NCBI GenBank assembly: GCA_021782525.1
Contig: JAJXUY010000127.1
Span: 1 to 5,687 of the forward strand
Reading direction: 5' to 3'
DNA from: Acidobacteriota bacterium
GTDB lineage: Bacteria > Acidobacteriota > Thermoanaerobaculia > Thermoanaerobaculales > Thermoanaerobaculaceae
DNA: 5,687 nt
Shown one piece after another: positions 5,491-5,687 of this stretch. The number at the start of each line of letters is the position of its first letter. The stretch's first letter is position 1. The position numbers and the translations under genes were made by a program. The notes under the pieces are model-generated. The model saw only the letters and a program-made list of their open reading frames with translations, ran no database searches and was not told the origin of the DNA.

Positions 5491-5687
5491 TCAGAAACGG
5501 CTGTGCCCGCCGCCGTAACCGCCGCGGCCGCCACCGCCACCGCCGTACCCGCCGCGGCCGCCGCCGCCGCCGTAGCCGCCGCGGCCGCCGGAACCACCGC
5601 GGTCGGTCTTCGGCCGCGCCTCGTTGACGACGACGGCGCGCCCGCGCACCTCGGTGCCGTTGAGGCCCGTCATCGCGGCCTTGGCCT
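5491..5687 (-). CDS. Glycine-rich RRM RNA-binding protein, C-terminal part
   Basis: Partial gene: the frame is open from the right edge and ends at 5491-5493, giving 64 visible residues. The first 26 or so are the end of an RNA recognition motif: AKAAMTGLNGTEVRGRAVVV followed by NEARPK, the typical last helix and fourth strand with the conserved ...NG...GR...VNEAR pattern. The RNP1 and RNP2 motifs that contact RNA lie beyond the window. The internal ATG at 5671-5673 is inside the RRM and is not the start. The tail is a glycine/arginine/tyrosine repeat (RGGYGG units) ending HSRF. Bacterial proteins of this build, about 90-120 residues, are the cyanobacterial Rbp-like glycine-rich RNA-binding proteins. 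They are often cold-induced and thought to act as cytoplasmic RNA chaperones. The upstream part and any regulatory region are not visible. Confidence 0.92.
   Translation of the reverse strand, partial: AKAAMTGLNGTEVRGRAVVVNEARPKTDRGGSGGRGGYGGGGGRGGYGGGGGGRGGYGGGHSRF
5506..5583 (-). repeat. In-frame tandem repeat encoding RGGYGG units
   Basis: Three consecutive units of 27, 30 and about 21 nt encode RGGYGGGGG, RGGYGGGGGG and RGGYGGG in the RRM protein tail. On the plus strand the units appear as CCGCCGCGGCCGCC-type blocks separated by a tyrosine codon (GTA on the plus strand). Unit lengths differ only in glycine number, as expected from slippage or unequal recombination. RGG/GYG tails bind RNA nonspecifically and can promote self-association; that is known for the class, not shown here. 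Confidence 0.85.

Noticed and set aside
5169..5597. Minus-strand alanine-rich open frame of 142 codons overlapping the RRM tail
   Set aside because: It begins inside the RRM gene in another frame. The alanine/valine run is simply the glycine repeat read out of frame, and no domain is visible.
5433..5627. Plus-strand Arg-rich 64-codon frame opposite the RRM gene
   Set aside because: It is the complement of the glycine repeat and gives an Arg/His/Gly low-complexity product. The minus-strand RRM match is clear.

Overview
The window is a high-GC bacterial chromosome fragment (roughly 70% GC by eye, with the strong G/C third-position bias that produces many long shadow ORFs). The gene content is ordinary housekeeping and catabolic: an export signal on a tricorn-type protease, an M20 peptidase, a glycine-rich RRM protein and a cysteine desulfidase-like enzyme. 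This fits an uncultured soil- or sediment-type lineage such as Acidobacteriota or another high-GC Gram-negative phylum. That placement is inference; there is no marker gene to fix it. I see no mobile element, tRNA, rRNA, CRISPR array or phage gene.

Layout, left to right. At 2-295 (+) is the last 97 codons of a CyuA/UPF0597-type iron-sulfur L-cysteine desulfidase or L-serine dehydratase-like protein. A perfect 11-bp inverted repeat (336-365) lies in the 91-nt gap where it converges with the next gene, and looks like a shared terminator. At 387-3668 (-) is a complete 1093-residue bacterial tricorn-type S41 serine protease: signal peptide, two beta-propellers, tricorn C1 region, PDZ domain and catalytic core. 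All expected active-site residues are present. A 123-nt gap with a perfect 8-bp hairpin separates it from a 358-residue M20-family metallopeptidase of the peptidase T-like group (3792-4868, -). Upstream of that, at 4972-5166 (-), is a 64-residue highly charged protein of unknown function. It starts at TTG behind a perfect Shine-Dalgarno sequence. After a 324-nt G/C-rich spacer with long inverted repeats comes the 3' end of a glycine-rich RRM RNA-binding protein (5491-5687, -), whose start lies beyond the window.

How the genes may work together. The four minus-strand genes read RRM protein, small charged protein, M20 peptidase, tricorn protease. The last two plausibly cooperate in peptide breakdown: tricorn cuts oligopeptides to short pieces and the M20 enzyme releases amino acids. 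They appear to act in different compartments, since tricorn has a signal peptide and M20 does not. The convergent desulfidase-like enzyme would deaminate a free amino acid (cysteine or serine) to pyruvate, so the left three genes have an amino-acid-catabolism theme. The RRM protein and the charged small protein look like a separate RNA-related unit.

I found no clearly new biological system. The items most worth a second look are the small TTG-start gene beside the RRM gene, the exported tricorn with its charged linker, and the structured non-coding segments at 3692-3712 and 5283-5439.
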